DNA of 64,000 bases from Parabacteroides distasonis (GTDB taxonomy: Bacteria > Bacteroidota > Bacteroidia > Bacteroidales > Tannerellaceae), in contig JAFBIR010000007.1 in assembly GCA_021531385.1 (NCBI GenBank), positions 62,001 through 126,000 of the forward strand, given 5' to 3'. Position numbers and translations under genes: made by a program. The notes below the pieces were generated by a model that was given only the letters and a program-made list of their open reading frames with translations, had not been told where the DNA came from and ran no database searches. Each line of letters begins with the position of its first letter. Position 1 is the first letter of the stretch. Of the stretch, positions 1 through 7,576 are shown one piece after another.

Positions 1-2827
1 AGATCTCATGCATCACGGTGCCATGCTTTCGCTGGGTGTCGTCAAAACAGAAATGCTTGCCATGGAGCCGGAGATGCAGCCGCTCATCCGGCGAGACGGA
101 GACAAGCCGTTTCATCAGCAGCTCCTCGCTCCTGTTTTCCGTTTCGTGTGTCTCCGGATGCCACCAGTCGCCCCATTCAAAGTGCCCCTTTTCCGCATCG
201 AAATGGGCGGGAAGCGACTCCAAGGGTTCTCCTGGGCCGATCGCTGTCTGCTCGGTCTGCAACGCCTTCCAAAGCAGGTCGCTGATGGAGGTGGTTGTTT
301 TCGGCTCACGGCTCTCCGGTAGCATTTCCGGACGTGGGGCACAGATGATCAGCTCCTCTTTCGCACGAGTCAAGGCCACGTAGAGGTTGTTCAGGTTGTC
401 CATATAAGCATTGAGCCGTTCCTGGAAATAGGCGGCTGCGGTGTGGGTCATTCCTAAACGCTCGCCGTAGCAAACCGGCAGTAAATTGAGCCGGTTGAAC
501 GGGGGATCCGGCAGGTGGCACCAAAGAATCTCCTGGTTGGGTTTGTGGTCTAATAGCCAGAAGCACAGCGGTAAGATGACGGCCTTGAAACCTAATCCTT
601 TTGATTTATGGATTGTGAGGATGCGGATGGCGTTCTGTCCTTCAGGGGTGGCGATGGTCTGCTTGAAGCCGTTCTTGTCCCACCAATCCAGGAAGTCATT
701 CAAGTCGGCATGTTCTTTTTGGGCGAACTCCGCCACTTTGTCTAAGAAGGCCTGTGCGAACACGAACTCGGAATCGGAGATCTCATCCGACACCAGCCGA
801 AACAGCGCCTCGGCCAGTTCATAAAGTGCGTAACGCGCATAGGAGCGTAGCTGGTTGACCCAATGCTCATCCGCGACCGCCGCCTCCCTGAGCGAGCCAT
901 TGAGTAGCCGATAGGCATATTTCACCCGCTTTTGCAGGGAGTTATCGCGGGGCGCACGCAAGAAGCGAAGGGCGGCGATAAAGAAACGCACGGTCGGCGA
1001 GCTATCCAATGACAGGGCCTCATCAGAGATAATGTCGTAGCGATAGGGATCGTCCGGGTGTGTCGCCTTGTATTGCAGCAAGGCATTGGCCACGAGCTTA
1101 CCGTGGGCTTTGGTGCGCACCAAGATAGCGATCTCTTTCAAGGCATACCCGTTCTGCTGCAGCCGCCGAACTGTCTCGGGCAACCGGTTCAAGGCCTCCG
1201 TTTCCCAAGGCTCCTCCTTGCTATCTGTCAGGAAATCCACGCAGACATGGCCTGCCCGCTGTTGGAAGCGAGGGGGAATCTGTTGTACGCACTGGTCATA
1301 GGCTTTGACAAGCAGTTGGCTGTAAGCGGCTTGCTCCTTTTGCGAGAGCGAAGAGGCCTGAAGCGTCTCATTATAGATCTGTTGCAGCAATGCGGGTGCG
1401 ATGGTGAACAGGGCGTTGTTGAAGGCGACGATGTGGTGACAGCTGCGCCAGTTCGCTTGCAACGTCTCCTTGCGCACCAAGGCCGGGGAGAAATCACGAT
1501 GCACCTGTTGATCGAGCAGTGTCCAGTCGGAGTTCCGGAAGCGGTAGATGCTCTGCTTTACATCGCCTACGATCAGGTTCTCTTGGCCTTGTGCCAAGCT
1601 CTCCTCCACGAGCGGACGGAAATTTTTCCACTGCATCTGGCTCGTGTCTTGAAATTCGTCGATCATGTAATGGTCAATCTGCGTGCCGATCTTCTCGTAG
1701 ATGAACGAGGCGTCGCTATCTTGGATGACCCGGTTCAGCAACTCGTTCGTGTCTGCGATGAGCATGATGTTGTTCTTCGCCCGGTAAGAGTTGATTTGCC
1801 GGGAAATGTCGGTCAAGATGCCCAAGGTGAAATAGTAACGGGTCAACTCTTTGGCGGTGAAATAGTTCGTGGCATGGTCGTCATACTGGTCGATCAGCTG
1901 TTGCACGCAATCCCCCAATCCATCCGCCACCGTTTGCGCGATCCGCTCCTTCAGCTCCGCCTTGGTCTTTTTGGTACTGTAATTCTCTGGCTGCTCCGTT
2001 AATTTGCGGAATGTGGAGGAGGGGGCTTTCAATATGCCTTGGGCCCATACGTTGAAAAGGAGGAGGGAGGAACGACTTGCTCCGGAGAAATCGGTCGGTT
2101 GCAATCCATGTTCCCCCATGATTCGCAGTGCCTGTTCGCCCAGCTTTTTCGCCTCACTTTCCGTCTGGTTGATGATGCTGAAAAGCAGCTGCCTGTATGC
2201 CTCAAATTCCTGTTTGTCCGTAGGAGGAGTGTCTGTCTGCGAATGATAGGCCCTGTAGCTCTCCTTGAACAGTTCCCGGGCCAGTTTGACCAGGTCTTCC
2301 CGGAAATTCCAACCCTTGCCCTCCTCGATACGTGTCTCCGCGAAGCGCACCAGCCAGCCTAACAGCGCTTTCTGCTCCGGCTTGGCCAGGTCGTTCAGGA
2401 GGCTGTCGATCGCCTCTTTAAGCACCAAGTCCTCATCCATCTCGATGCCATAGCCCCCTTGCAAGCCAATCTCGCGGGTAAAGGCACGGGTAATCTGTTG
2501 GAAGAAGCGGTCGATCGTGCTAATGTTGAAGGCGGAGTAGTCGTGTAGCAAGGCGATCAAGATCTGCTTTGCCTTCTGCCTCACCTGCTGATCGCTTAGG
2601 CTATATGTCTCAGTCAGAGCTGCTAAGTAATCAGAGGGCGCATCTGAGGCCAAGTGATACAGTTCAGACAAGATGCGGCTCTTCATCTCCTCGGTCGCCT
2701 TGTTGGTGAAGGTCACCGCCAAGATGCGTTTGTAGGCACCGGGGGCAGAGAAGAGCAGCTTCAGGTATTCGCCGGTCAGTTTGTGTGTTTTGCCGGCACC
2801 GGCAGAGGCTCTGTAGATGGTCAGCAT
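1..2827 (-). CDS. UvrD/RecB-like ATP-dependent helicase-nuclease (AddA/RecB type), 3' end outside window
   Basis: A superfamily 1 DNA helicase of the kind that processes double-strand breaks for recombination. The frame opens at an ATG at 2827 and stays open for 942 codons to the window edge. Helicase motifs appear in order: Walker A ASAGAGKT (residues 7-14), motif Ia TFTNKATEEMK (39-49), Walker B DEFQDTS (about 388-394), VGDVKQSIYRFR, ANWRS, ILTIHKSKGL and LYVALTRAKEEL. The last visible residues contain HGTVMHEI, which resembles the first motif of the C-terminal RecB/AddB-type nuclease, so a PD-(D/E)XK domain probably follows off-window. It starts 12 bp after the SUI1 gene and is probably cotranscribed with it. 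Long plus-strand open frames here are antisense shadows. Confidence 0.93.
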   Translation of the reverse strand, partial: MLTIYRASAGAGKTHKLTGEYLKLLFSAPGAYKRILAVTFTNKATEEMKSRILSELYHLASDAPSDYLAALTETYSLSDQQVRQKAKQILIALLHDYSAFNISTIDRFFQQITRAFTREIGLQGGYGIEMDEDLVLKEAIDSLLNDLAKPEQKALLGWLVRFAETRIEEGKGWNFREDLVKLARELFKESYRAYHSQTDTPPTDKQEFEAYRQLLFSIINQTESEAKKLGEQALRIMGEHGLQPTDFSGASRSSLLLFNVWAQGILKAPSSTFRKLTEQPENYSTKKTKAELKERIAQTVADGLGDCVQQLIDQYDDHATNYFTAKELTRYYFTLGILTDISRQINSYRAKNNIMLIADTNELLNRVIQDSDASFIYEKIGTQIDHYMIDEFQDTSQMQWKNFRPLVEESLAQGQENLIVGDVKQSIYRFRNSDWTLLDQQVHRDFSPALVRKETLQANWRSCHHIVAFNNALFTIAPALLQQIYNETLQASSLSQKEQAAYSQLLVKAYDQCVQQIPPRFQQRAGHVCVDFLTDSKEEPWETEALNRLPETVRRLQQNGYALKEIAILVRTKAHGKLVANALLQYKATHPDDPYRYDIISDEALSLDSSPTVRFFIAALRFLRAPRDNSLQKRVKYAYRLLNGSLREAAVADEHWVNQLRSYARYALYELAEALFRLVSDEISDSEFVFAQAFLDKVAEFAQKEHADLNDFLDWWDKNGFKQTIATPEGQNAIRILTIHKSKGLGFKAVILPLCFWLLDHKPNQEILWCHLPDPPFNRLNLLPVCYGERLGMTHTAAAYFQERLNAYMDNLNNLYVALTRAKEELIICAPRPEMLPESREPKTTTSISDLLWKALQTEQTAIGPGEPLESLPAHFDAEKGHFEWGDWWHPETHETENRSEELLMKRLVSVSPDERLHLRLHGKHFCFDDTQRKHGTVMHEI

Positions 2828-2839
2828 CGGGCAGTTGGT

Positions 2840-3184
2840 TTATTTGAGTTTGCTTTTCGTGTAGCCTGCCTGCAGCAAAAGGGCTAACGCCTTCTGCCGG
2901 AAATCGCCCTGCAGGATGATCTCCCCCTCCTTGGCCGATCCGCCCACACCACATTTCACTTTCAGCTCCTTGCCCAAAGCCGCTAAGTCGGCCGCGGTGC
3001 CTTGAAAACCCGTAATCAAGGTCACGGTCTTGCCACCCCGACCCTGTTTATCCAAAGCGATGCGCAGGGGCTGCTTCTCCTTCGGCAAAGTCTCCGCCTC
3101 CACCTCCTCGTTGGTCTCATAGTGAAAATCCGGATTGGTGGAATAGAGAATGCCCAACCGATCCTTCCAGTCATTCTTTTTCAT
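2840..3184 (-). CDS. SUI1/eIF1-family translation factor (YciH-like)
   Basis: A 114-residue protein with a C-terminal SUI1 fold. The recognisable stretch runs from RIALDKQGRGGKTVTLITGF (about residues 41-60) through the glycine-rich KVKCGVGGSAKEGEI (75-89) to the QGDFR and LLLQAGY end. Family members bind the small ribosomal subunit, and bacterial YciH is thought to influence initiation fidelity or stress translation; the exact role here is not known. The first 30 residues are charged and probably disordered. A Bacteroidetes -7 box (TATCTTTG, read on the minus strand, 3207-3214) lies just upstream of the ATG. The gene is the first of a two-gene unit with the helicase. Confidence 0.9.
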   Translation of the reverse strand: MKKNDWKDRLGILYSTNPDFHYETNEEVEAETLPKEKQPLRIALDKQGRGGKTVTLITGFQGTAADLAALGKELKVKCGVGGSAKEGEIILQGDFRQKALALLLQAGYTKSKLK

Positions 3185-3206
3185 GTCTCACACGTTGTTG
3201 ATGCGA

Positions 3207-3214
3207 CAAAGATA
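3207..3214 (-). promoter_or_regulatory. -7 promoter box for the SUI1-helicase unit
   Basis: Minus-strand TATCTTTG matches the Bacteroidetes TAnnTTTG element about 25 nt upstream of the SUI1 ATG. No clear -33 TTTG was seen. Confidence 0.6.
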
Positions 3215-3239
3215 AGAAAACATAGCTAATCCCTGACCT

Positions 3240-3300
3240 TTGTCATTAGTAATGATCAACCGCTGTCATTAGTAATGACCAACCTTGAAGATTATGAATG
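3240..3300 (+). repeat. Two copies of TCATTAGTAATGA palindrome, related to a repeat at 35 kb
   Basis: GTCATTAGTAATGA occurs twice (around 3242 and 3264). TCATTA and TAATGA form a 6+1+6 palindrome. The second copy continues as GACCAACCTTGAAGATTA, which matches 35019-35048 almost exactly. It is therefore part of a dispersed repeat, not a gene-specific operator. Confidence 0.6.
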
Positions 3301-3325
3301 TCAAAAATCAGGCTGGCTTGGTGAT

Positions 3326-3351
3326 TTTGCGTGCGGATTACACTATCTTTG
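3326..3351 (+). promoter_or_regulatory. Bacteroidetes promoter for ugd
   Basis: TTTG at 3326-3329 and TATCTTTG at 3344-3351 give a well-spaced -33/-7 pair, about 30 nt before the ATG at 3381. The promoter decides the start: an in-frame ATG at 3285 lies upstream of it and is unlikely to be used. Confidence 0.7.
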
Positions 3352-3380
3352 CAACCACTTTACTTGAAAGCGATAAAGGT

Positions 3381-4706
3381 ATGAGAGCGTACGAGGATTT
3401 GAAGATTGCGGTAGCCGGAACGGGCTATGTAGGTATGAGTATGGCGACGTTGTTAGCGCAGCATCATGAGGTGATTGCTGTGGATGTCGTGCCAGAAAAG
3501 GTGGAGAAGATCAACCAGCGGATCTCGCCTATCCAAGATACCTATATCGAGCGTTATTTGGCGGAGAAACCGTTGCGCCTGACGGCCACCTTGGATGCGG
3601 CGGCTGCCTATCGGGAGGCGGACATTGTGGTAATCGCTGCTCCTACCAACTATGACCCGGTCAAGAATTTCTTTGATACGCATCATATTGAGGATGTGAT
3701 CGATCTGGTACTTCAGGTAAACCCCGAGGCGGTGATGGTGATCAAGAGTACCATCCCGGTAGGCTATTGCCGCAGCCTCTATCTGCGTTATGCCCAGCAG
3801 GGAGTGAAACAGCTTCATCTGCTCTTCTCTCCGGAGTTCCTGCGTGAGAGTCAGGCGCTGTATGACAACCTTTATCCGAGCCGAATCATTGTGGGCTGTC
3901 CCAAGATCTTGGCCAACGAGGCTTTCCAAGCGGAGGATGAGGCGATCCGCCAGATTGCTGATCAGGCTTTCTTGGAGGAGGCGGCGCATACCTTTGCGAA
4001 GCTGCTGCAGGAGGGCGCGATCAAGAGAGACATCCCCGTGCTGTTTATGGGCATGAAGGAGGCAGAGGCGGTGAAGCTGTTTGCCAATACCTATTTGGCG
4101 CTGCGTGTCAGCTACTTCAATGAGTTGGATACCTATGCGGAGGTGAAGGGGTTAGATGCGCAAGCCATTATTCAAGGCGTGGGCTTGGATCCCCGTATCG
4201 GCACGCATTACAACAACCCCTCGTTTGGTTATGGCGGCTATTGCTTGCCGAAAGATACGAAGCAGCTGTTGGCCAATTATCAGGATGTGCCGCAAAACAT
4301 GATGTCGGCGATCGTGGAGAGCAACCGCACCCGCAAGGATTTCATCGCCGATCAGGTGCTGCACAAGGCCGGTTATTATGGTTATAGCACACAGAACCGG
4401 TATGATCGGGCGCAGGAGAAGGAGTGCGTGATTGGTATCTATCGCTTGACGATGAAGAGCAACAGCGATAATTTCCGCCAGAGCGCCATCCAGGGCATCA
4501 TGAAGCGTATCAAGGCGAAGGGGGCGACCGTGGTCATCTATGAGCCGACCTTGGAGGATGGTACCACCTTCTTTGGCAGTCGTGTCATCAATGATTTAGC
4601 TGCCTTCAAAGCATCGAGCCAAGCGATCATCGCAAACCGCTATGATGCCTGTCTCGACGACGTGAAGGAGAAGGTCTATACCCGCGACATTTTCCGTCGC
4701 GACTGA
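3381..4706 (+). CDS. ugd: UDP-glucose 6-dehydrogenase (nucleotide-sugar dehydrogenase)
   Basis: NAD-dependent oxidation of UDP-glucose to UDP-glucuronate, supplying capsule or exopolysaccharide synthesis in the cytoplasm. The 441-residue protein opens with a Rossmann motif, [15 protein letters not shown] (about residues 8-22). It also shows [11 protein letters not shown], the STIPVG loop, SPEFLRES and the catalytic cysteine in [12 protein letters not shown]. The usual three domains (UDPG_MGDP_dh N, middle and C) are all present. An ATG at 3285 would add 32 residues, but it sits upstream of the promoter, so 3381 is preferred. The stop codon directly abuts the stop of the convergent antiporter gene. 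No glycan cluster is adjacent. Confidence 0.93.
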   Translation: MRAYEDLKIAVAGTGYVGMSMATLLAQHHEVIAVDVVPEKVEKINQRISPIQDTYIERYLAEKPLRLTATLDAAAAYREADIVVIAAPTNYDPVKNFFDTHHIEDVIDLVLQVNPEAVMVIKSTIPVGYCRSLYLRYAQQGVKQLHLLFSPEFLRESQALYDNLYPSRIIVGCPKILANEAFQAEDEAIRQIADQAFLEEAAHTFAKLLQEGAIKRDIPVLFMGMKEAEAVKLFANTYLALRVSYFNELDTYAEVKGLDAQAIIQGVGLDPRIGTHYNNPSFGYGGYCLPKDTKQLLANYQDVPQNMMSAIVESNRTRKDFIADQVLHKAGYYGYSTQNRYDRAQEKECVIGIYRLTMKSNSDNFRQSAIQGIMKRIKAKGATVVIYEPTLEDGTTFFGSRVINDLAAFKASSQAIIANRYDACLDDVKEKVYTRDIFRRD

Positions 4707-5654
4707 TTACTGCAACACTAAATAGGTGGTATAGCCGATGTAGCAAGCTACCAAGGCGATACCCTCTATGCGAGTAATCGTACGCTGCTTGAAGAAGAGG
4801 CCAAAGATAAAGAGCAGCAGGCAGGCCACGATGTGCATCCCTAAGTCGAGCAGGGAGATGCCTTGCACAGGCATCGCCGTGATGCTGGCGCTACAACCCA
4901 ACACAAAGAAGACGTTGAAGAGGTTAGAGCCAATCACGTTGCCGACTGCCATCTCCGGATTCTTTTTCAGCGCGGCCACGACGGAGGTGGCTAACTCAGG
5001 CAGGGAGGTGCCTCCGGCTACTAAGGTCAAGCCAATGACCGACTCGCTGACACCCAAGCTTCGGGCGATGCCCGAAGCGCCATCCACGAAACATTGTCCC
5101 CCATAGATCAATCCAGCCAATCCCCCTATTATATATAAGGTAGAACGGCCGAAGGAGAGGGTAGGAATGTTGGATTCCTCGGCCTGCCCGTTGTGGGCGA
5201 TCGCGAAGGTATAACCCATGAAAATGGCAAAGAAGCAGAGCAGCAACAAGCCTTCGCTGCGGCTGATGCTGTTGGTGGAGAGCCCGTTGATCAACGGATC
5301 GTTGGCGCAAATAAACAGGACGATTGCCGCCAAGAGGCAAAGAGGAATCTCTTTGCTCAGCGTACCTTTGGAGATTTGGATAGGGACAATCGCCGCCGTG
5401 CAACCGACAATCATCAAACAATTGAAGACATTGCTACCCAACACATTGCCAATGGCTAAGCCTGCGCTTCCTTTGAGGGCGGAGACTACACTCACGGTCA
5501 GCTCCGGTGCGGAGGTGCCGAAAGCGACAATCGTCAAGCCAATCACCAAGGGCGAGATGTGAAAGCGTTTCGCGACGGAGGCAGCTCCGTCAGTCAAGGC
5601 ATTGGCGCCTATCAGGATAAGCGCCAATCCAATGAGAAGCCATACAAAGTCCAT
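4707..5654 (-). CDS. Calcium/sodium antiporter, CaCA family (YrbG-like)
   Basis: A 315-residue inner-membrane cation exchanger with about ten transmembrane helices and no soluble domain. The two internal repeats each carry the signature alpha motif: GTSAPELTVSV in the first half (about residues 47-57) and GGTSLPELATSV in the second. These hold the acidic residues that bind Ca2+/Na+. The length is typical of the bacterial K+-independent branch. It starts 3 bp after the DUF3127 gene stop and is probably the last gene of the M23-MerR-DUF3127-antiporter series. The ion preference cannot be read from the sequence. Confidence 0.92.
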   Translation of the reverse strand: MDFVWLLIGLALILIGANALTDGAASVAKRFHISPLVIGLTIVAFGTSAPELTVSVVSALKGSAGLAIGNVLGSNVFNCLMIVGCTAAIVPIQISKGTLSKEIPLCLLAAIVLFICANDPLINGLSTNSISRSEGLLLLCFFAIFMGYTFAIAHNGQAEESNIPTLSFGRSTLYIIGGLAGLIYGGQCFVDGASGIARSLGVSESVIGLTLVAGGTSLPELATSVVAALKKNPEMAVGNVIGSNLFNVFFVLGCSASITAMPVQGISLLDLGMHIVACLLLFIFGLFFKQRTITRIEGIALVACYIGYTTYLVLQ

Positions 5655-5657
5655 GAC

Positions 5658-6035
5658 TTAGAAAGGCAGGTCATCAATGGGGTTTGCCGGACCAAAGTCA
5701 GGTGCTGTCGGAGCCGCTGCGGGCACGACATTGTCAGGCGTCATACCGGTCGCTGGAGCGGCGGCTTGCGGGCGCTCTACTTTCCATGCGTTGATGGAGG
5801 TGTACCAACGGCCTTGATACTCACGGCTGTCGATGTCGATCGAAACGGTCAGTTCCTCGCCAGGTTGGATGGCAGCTTGGGCAATCTTATCCGCCCCAAA
5901 AATCTGGAAACAGATCTTCTTCGGGTATTGATCGTGTGTCTCTAAGACATACTCTTGCTTTTTCCACTCGTTGCCAGCTTTGCTGATGCCCCCTTGTTCC
6001 GGGAGGATTTGGATGATTTTACCTTGAATTTCCAT
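5658..6035 (-). CDS. DUF3127 domain protein
   Basis: A 125-residue protein. It begins MEIQGKIIQILPEQGG and continues with a compact beta-rich domain (to about residue 90: EYVLETHD, ICFQIFG, ELTVSIDIDSREYQGRWYTS). It ends in a proline/alanine-rich flexible tail closing with the acidic PIDDLPF. OB-like strands and an acidic tip recall single-stranded-DNA-binding proteins, but this is only a resemblance; DUF3127 has no assigned function that I know of. A longer frame begins at 6131, but the extra 32 residues overlap the likely promoter, and the family normally starts at MEIQGK, so the ATG at 6035 was chosen. Confidence 0.8.
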   Translation of the reverse strand: MEIQGKIIQILPEQGGISKAGNEWKKQEYVLETHDQYPKKICFQIFGADKIAQAAIQPGEELTVSIDIDSREYQGRWYTSINAWKVERPQAAAPATGMTPDNVVPAAAPTAPDFGPANPIDDLPF

Positions 6036-6127
6036 ATTGATTATGCTAATGAATGACATCTTGATTTGGGAGGCGAAGGTACGGTTTTGTTCGGTTTTAG
6101 CCAACAAAAAGGGAAGGCACTTTTCGC

Positions 6128-6481
6128 TCACTCTCTCGAAGCTATGTCGAAGGCCTCTCGAAGGGCGATCAGCTCCTCCTTGATCTGCTGCAGGTGATTG
6201 GCCAGTTCCGCCTGACGGATCGCCCCCTCGCGGTTATCTTTCAGTTTTTGTCGTGCGCCCGCCAATTTCATCCCCTGCTCTTTGACTAAGTGATAGACCA
6301 CCCGCACGTTGTCAATATCCTCTTTGGTGTAGAAGCGAGTGCCGTTACGGGTTTTGCGCGGTTGGATAATGTCAAACTCCTTTTCCCAAAAGCGGAGGGT
6401 CGATTCGTTCACGTTGAGCAGCTGGGCCACCTCGCTGATGGAGAAATAGAGCTTCTGCGGTTTCCCTTTCTTGAGTACCAT
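6128..6481 (-). CDS. MerR-family transcriptional regulator
   Basis: A 117-residue DNA-binding protein. The winged helix-turn-helix occupies residues about 11-75 (FSISEVAQLLNVNESTLRFW, then RNGTRFYTKEDIDNVRVVYH), followed by a helical stretch likely to dimerise. There is no cysteine-rich or ligand-binding C-terminal domain, so it is not a metal sensor of the classical type. It lies 13 bp downstream of the M23 peptidase gene on the same strand. This MerR/peptidase pairing suggests a link to cell-envelope control, but the target is not evident. Confidence 0.88.
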   Translation of the reverse strand: MVLKKGKPQKLYFSISEVAQLLNVNESTLRFWEKEFDIIQPRKTRNGTRFYTKEDIDNVRVVYHLVKEQGMKLAGARQKLKDNREGAIRQAELANHLQQIKEELIALREAFDIASRE

Positions 6482-6494
6482 AATCGCTTCAGGA

Positions 6495-7478
6495 TTAGTC
6501 CATGACCTGACCGTGATTCTCTGCGATCTGGATCATGCGGTCATACTCTTCCGGCGTGAGATCCATGTAGTAGTAGCGCGAGGGATTGTCGTTCTTGCCA
6601 CGTACGATTACCTCGTAGTGCAGGTGCGGACCTGTCGATTTACCGGTGTTGCCCACCTCGCCAATCACCTCACCGCGAGTCACTTTCTGCCCCACACGCT
6701 TCTTGAACTTATTGAGGTGGCCATACAGCGTCTTATAGCCATAGCCATGGTCGATAATCAGACAGTTGCCATAGCCCTGTTTCCAGCTGGCGAAGGTCAC
6801 GACACCGTTTCCCGTGGCGTAGATGTCCGTGCCGATCTTGGCGGAGAAATCCATGCCGGCATGGAAGCGGGGCGTACGGTAGACCGGGTCGATACGCATA
6901 CCATAGCCGGAGGCGGTACTGCGCAGATCCTTATTGGCAATCGGCTGGATCGCTGGGATACATTGGCTGCGCTCCTCCTGGCTCTTGCCTAAGTTGATCA
7001 GCTCCTCCAACGAGTTGGATTGGATGTAAAGCTGTTTACGCAACATATCCATCTTTTGGGTGGTAGCCACCACCAGCTCCGGATTGGACAGGCTCAGCAG
7101 ATGCTCATAGCGGTTGGTGCCACCGAAACCCGCCTTGCGTACCGATTCGGGGATAGACTCCGCTTGGAAGATGGCCCGGTAGAGATTCTCATCGCGTTGC
7201 TGCAGATCCTCCAATACCTCCAAGGCGTTGTTGAGGCGCAAGGAAAGCACCTCATATTGCGTCTGCAACAGTTTGTTTTCTTTGCGAAGCCGTTGAACCA
7301 TAGGCGTATCGACTAAGTGCATCATCACGAAGAAGGTGATGATACCGAAGGCTACACCCGTGGTCAAGTGGCGCAAGACAGCGAAGATGCGGTCTTTCAC
7401 CGTGGGGAGCACACGCTCGTAATTGAGCGTGTTAGGGTTGAACAGGTAGTATGTTTTACGACTTTTAAAAAGCTTCAT
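6495..7478 (-). CDS. M23-family metallopeptidase (LytM domain), membrane-anchored
   Basis: A predicted cell-wall endopeptidase or amidase activator of 327 residues. A single transmembrane helix (TTGVAFGIITFFVMMHLV, about residues 37-54) is followed by a coiled-coil region (RLRKENKLLQTQYEVLSLRL). The C-terminal LytM domain carries the zinc ligands in HAGMDFSA and in GPHLHYEV, plus HGYGYKTLYGHL. All expected metal-binding residues are present, so it should be active. The frame is open ten codons further upstream, but the start MKLFKSRKTYYLFNP at 7478 lies just downstream of a promoter box and fits the family. It heads the operon with merR. Confidence 0.9.
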   Translation of the reverse strand: MKLFKSRKTYYLFNPNTLNYERVLPTVKDRIFAVLRHLTTGVAFGIITFFVMMHLVDTPMVQRLRKENKLLQTQYEVLSLRLNNALEVLEDLQQRDENLYRAIFQAESIPESVRKAGFGGTNRYEHLLSLSNPELVVATTQKMDMLRKQLYIQSNSLEELINLGKSQEERSQCIPAIQPIANKDLRSTASGYGMRIDPVYRTPRFHAGMDFSAKIGTDIYATGNGVVTFASWKQGYGNCLIIDHGYGYKTLYGHLNKFKKRVGQKVTRGEVIGEVGNTGKSTGPHLHYEVIVRGKNDNPSRYYYMDLTPEEYDRMIQIAENHGQVMD

Positions 7479-7505
7479 CTGTAATTTTTGCTCTGAGAAT
7501 GTGCG

Positions 7506-7513
7506 CAAAAATA
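7506..7513 (-). promoter_or_regulatory. -7 box for the M23-MerR operon
   Basis: Minus-strand TATTTTTG, with a TTTG about 23 nt upstream, lies 28 nt before the M23 start. That -33 element falls within the alaS promoter on the other strand, so the two promoters interleave. Confidence 0.65.
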
Positions 7514-7524
7514 ATAATTATCAG

Positions 7525-7532
7525 TACTTTTG
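7525..7532 (+). promoter_or_regulatory. -7 box for alaS-aroB
   Basis: TACTTTTG fits TAnnTTTG and lies 45 nt before the alaS ATG. The -33 region is weak. Confidence 0.6.
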
Positions 7533-7576
7533 CAAATTGTTTTTCAGAATATTAACGAGAACTATAAAAATACATT

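Noticed and set aside
1058-2002. Plus-strand open frame of 314 codons
   Set aside because: Lies antisense to the helicase gene, whose motifs are unmistakable on the minus strand; the predicted protein has no recognisable features.
3285-3380. Upstream start for ugd adding 32 residues
   Set aside because: The -33/-7 promoter lies inside this stretch, so it is probably not translated.
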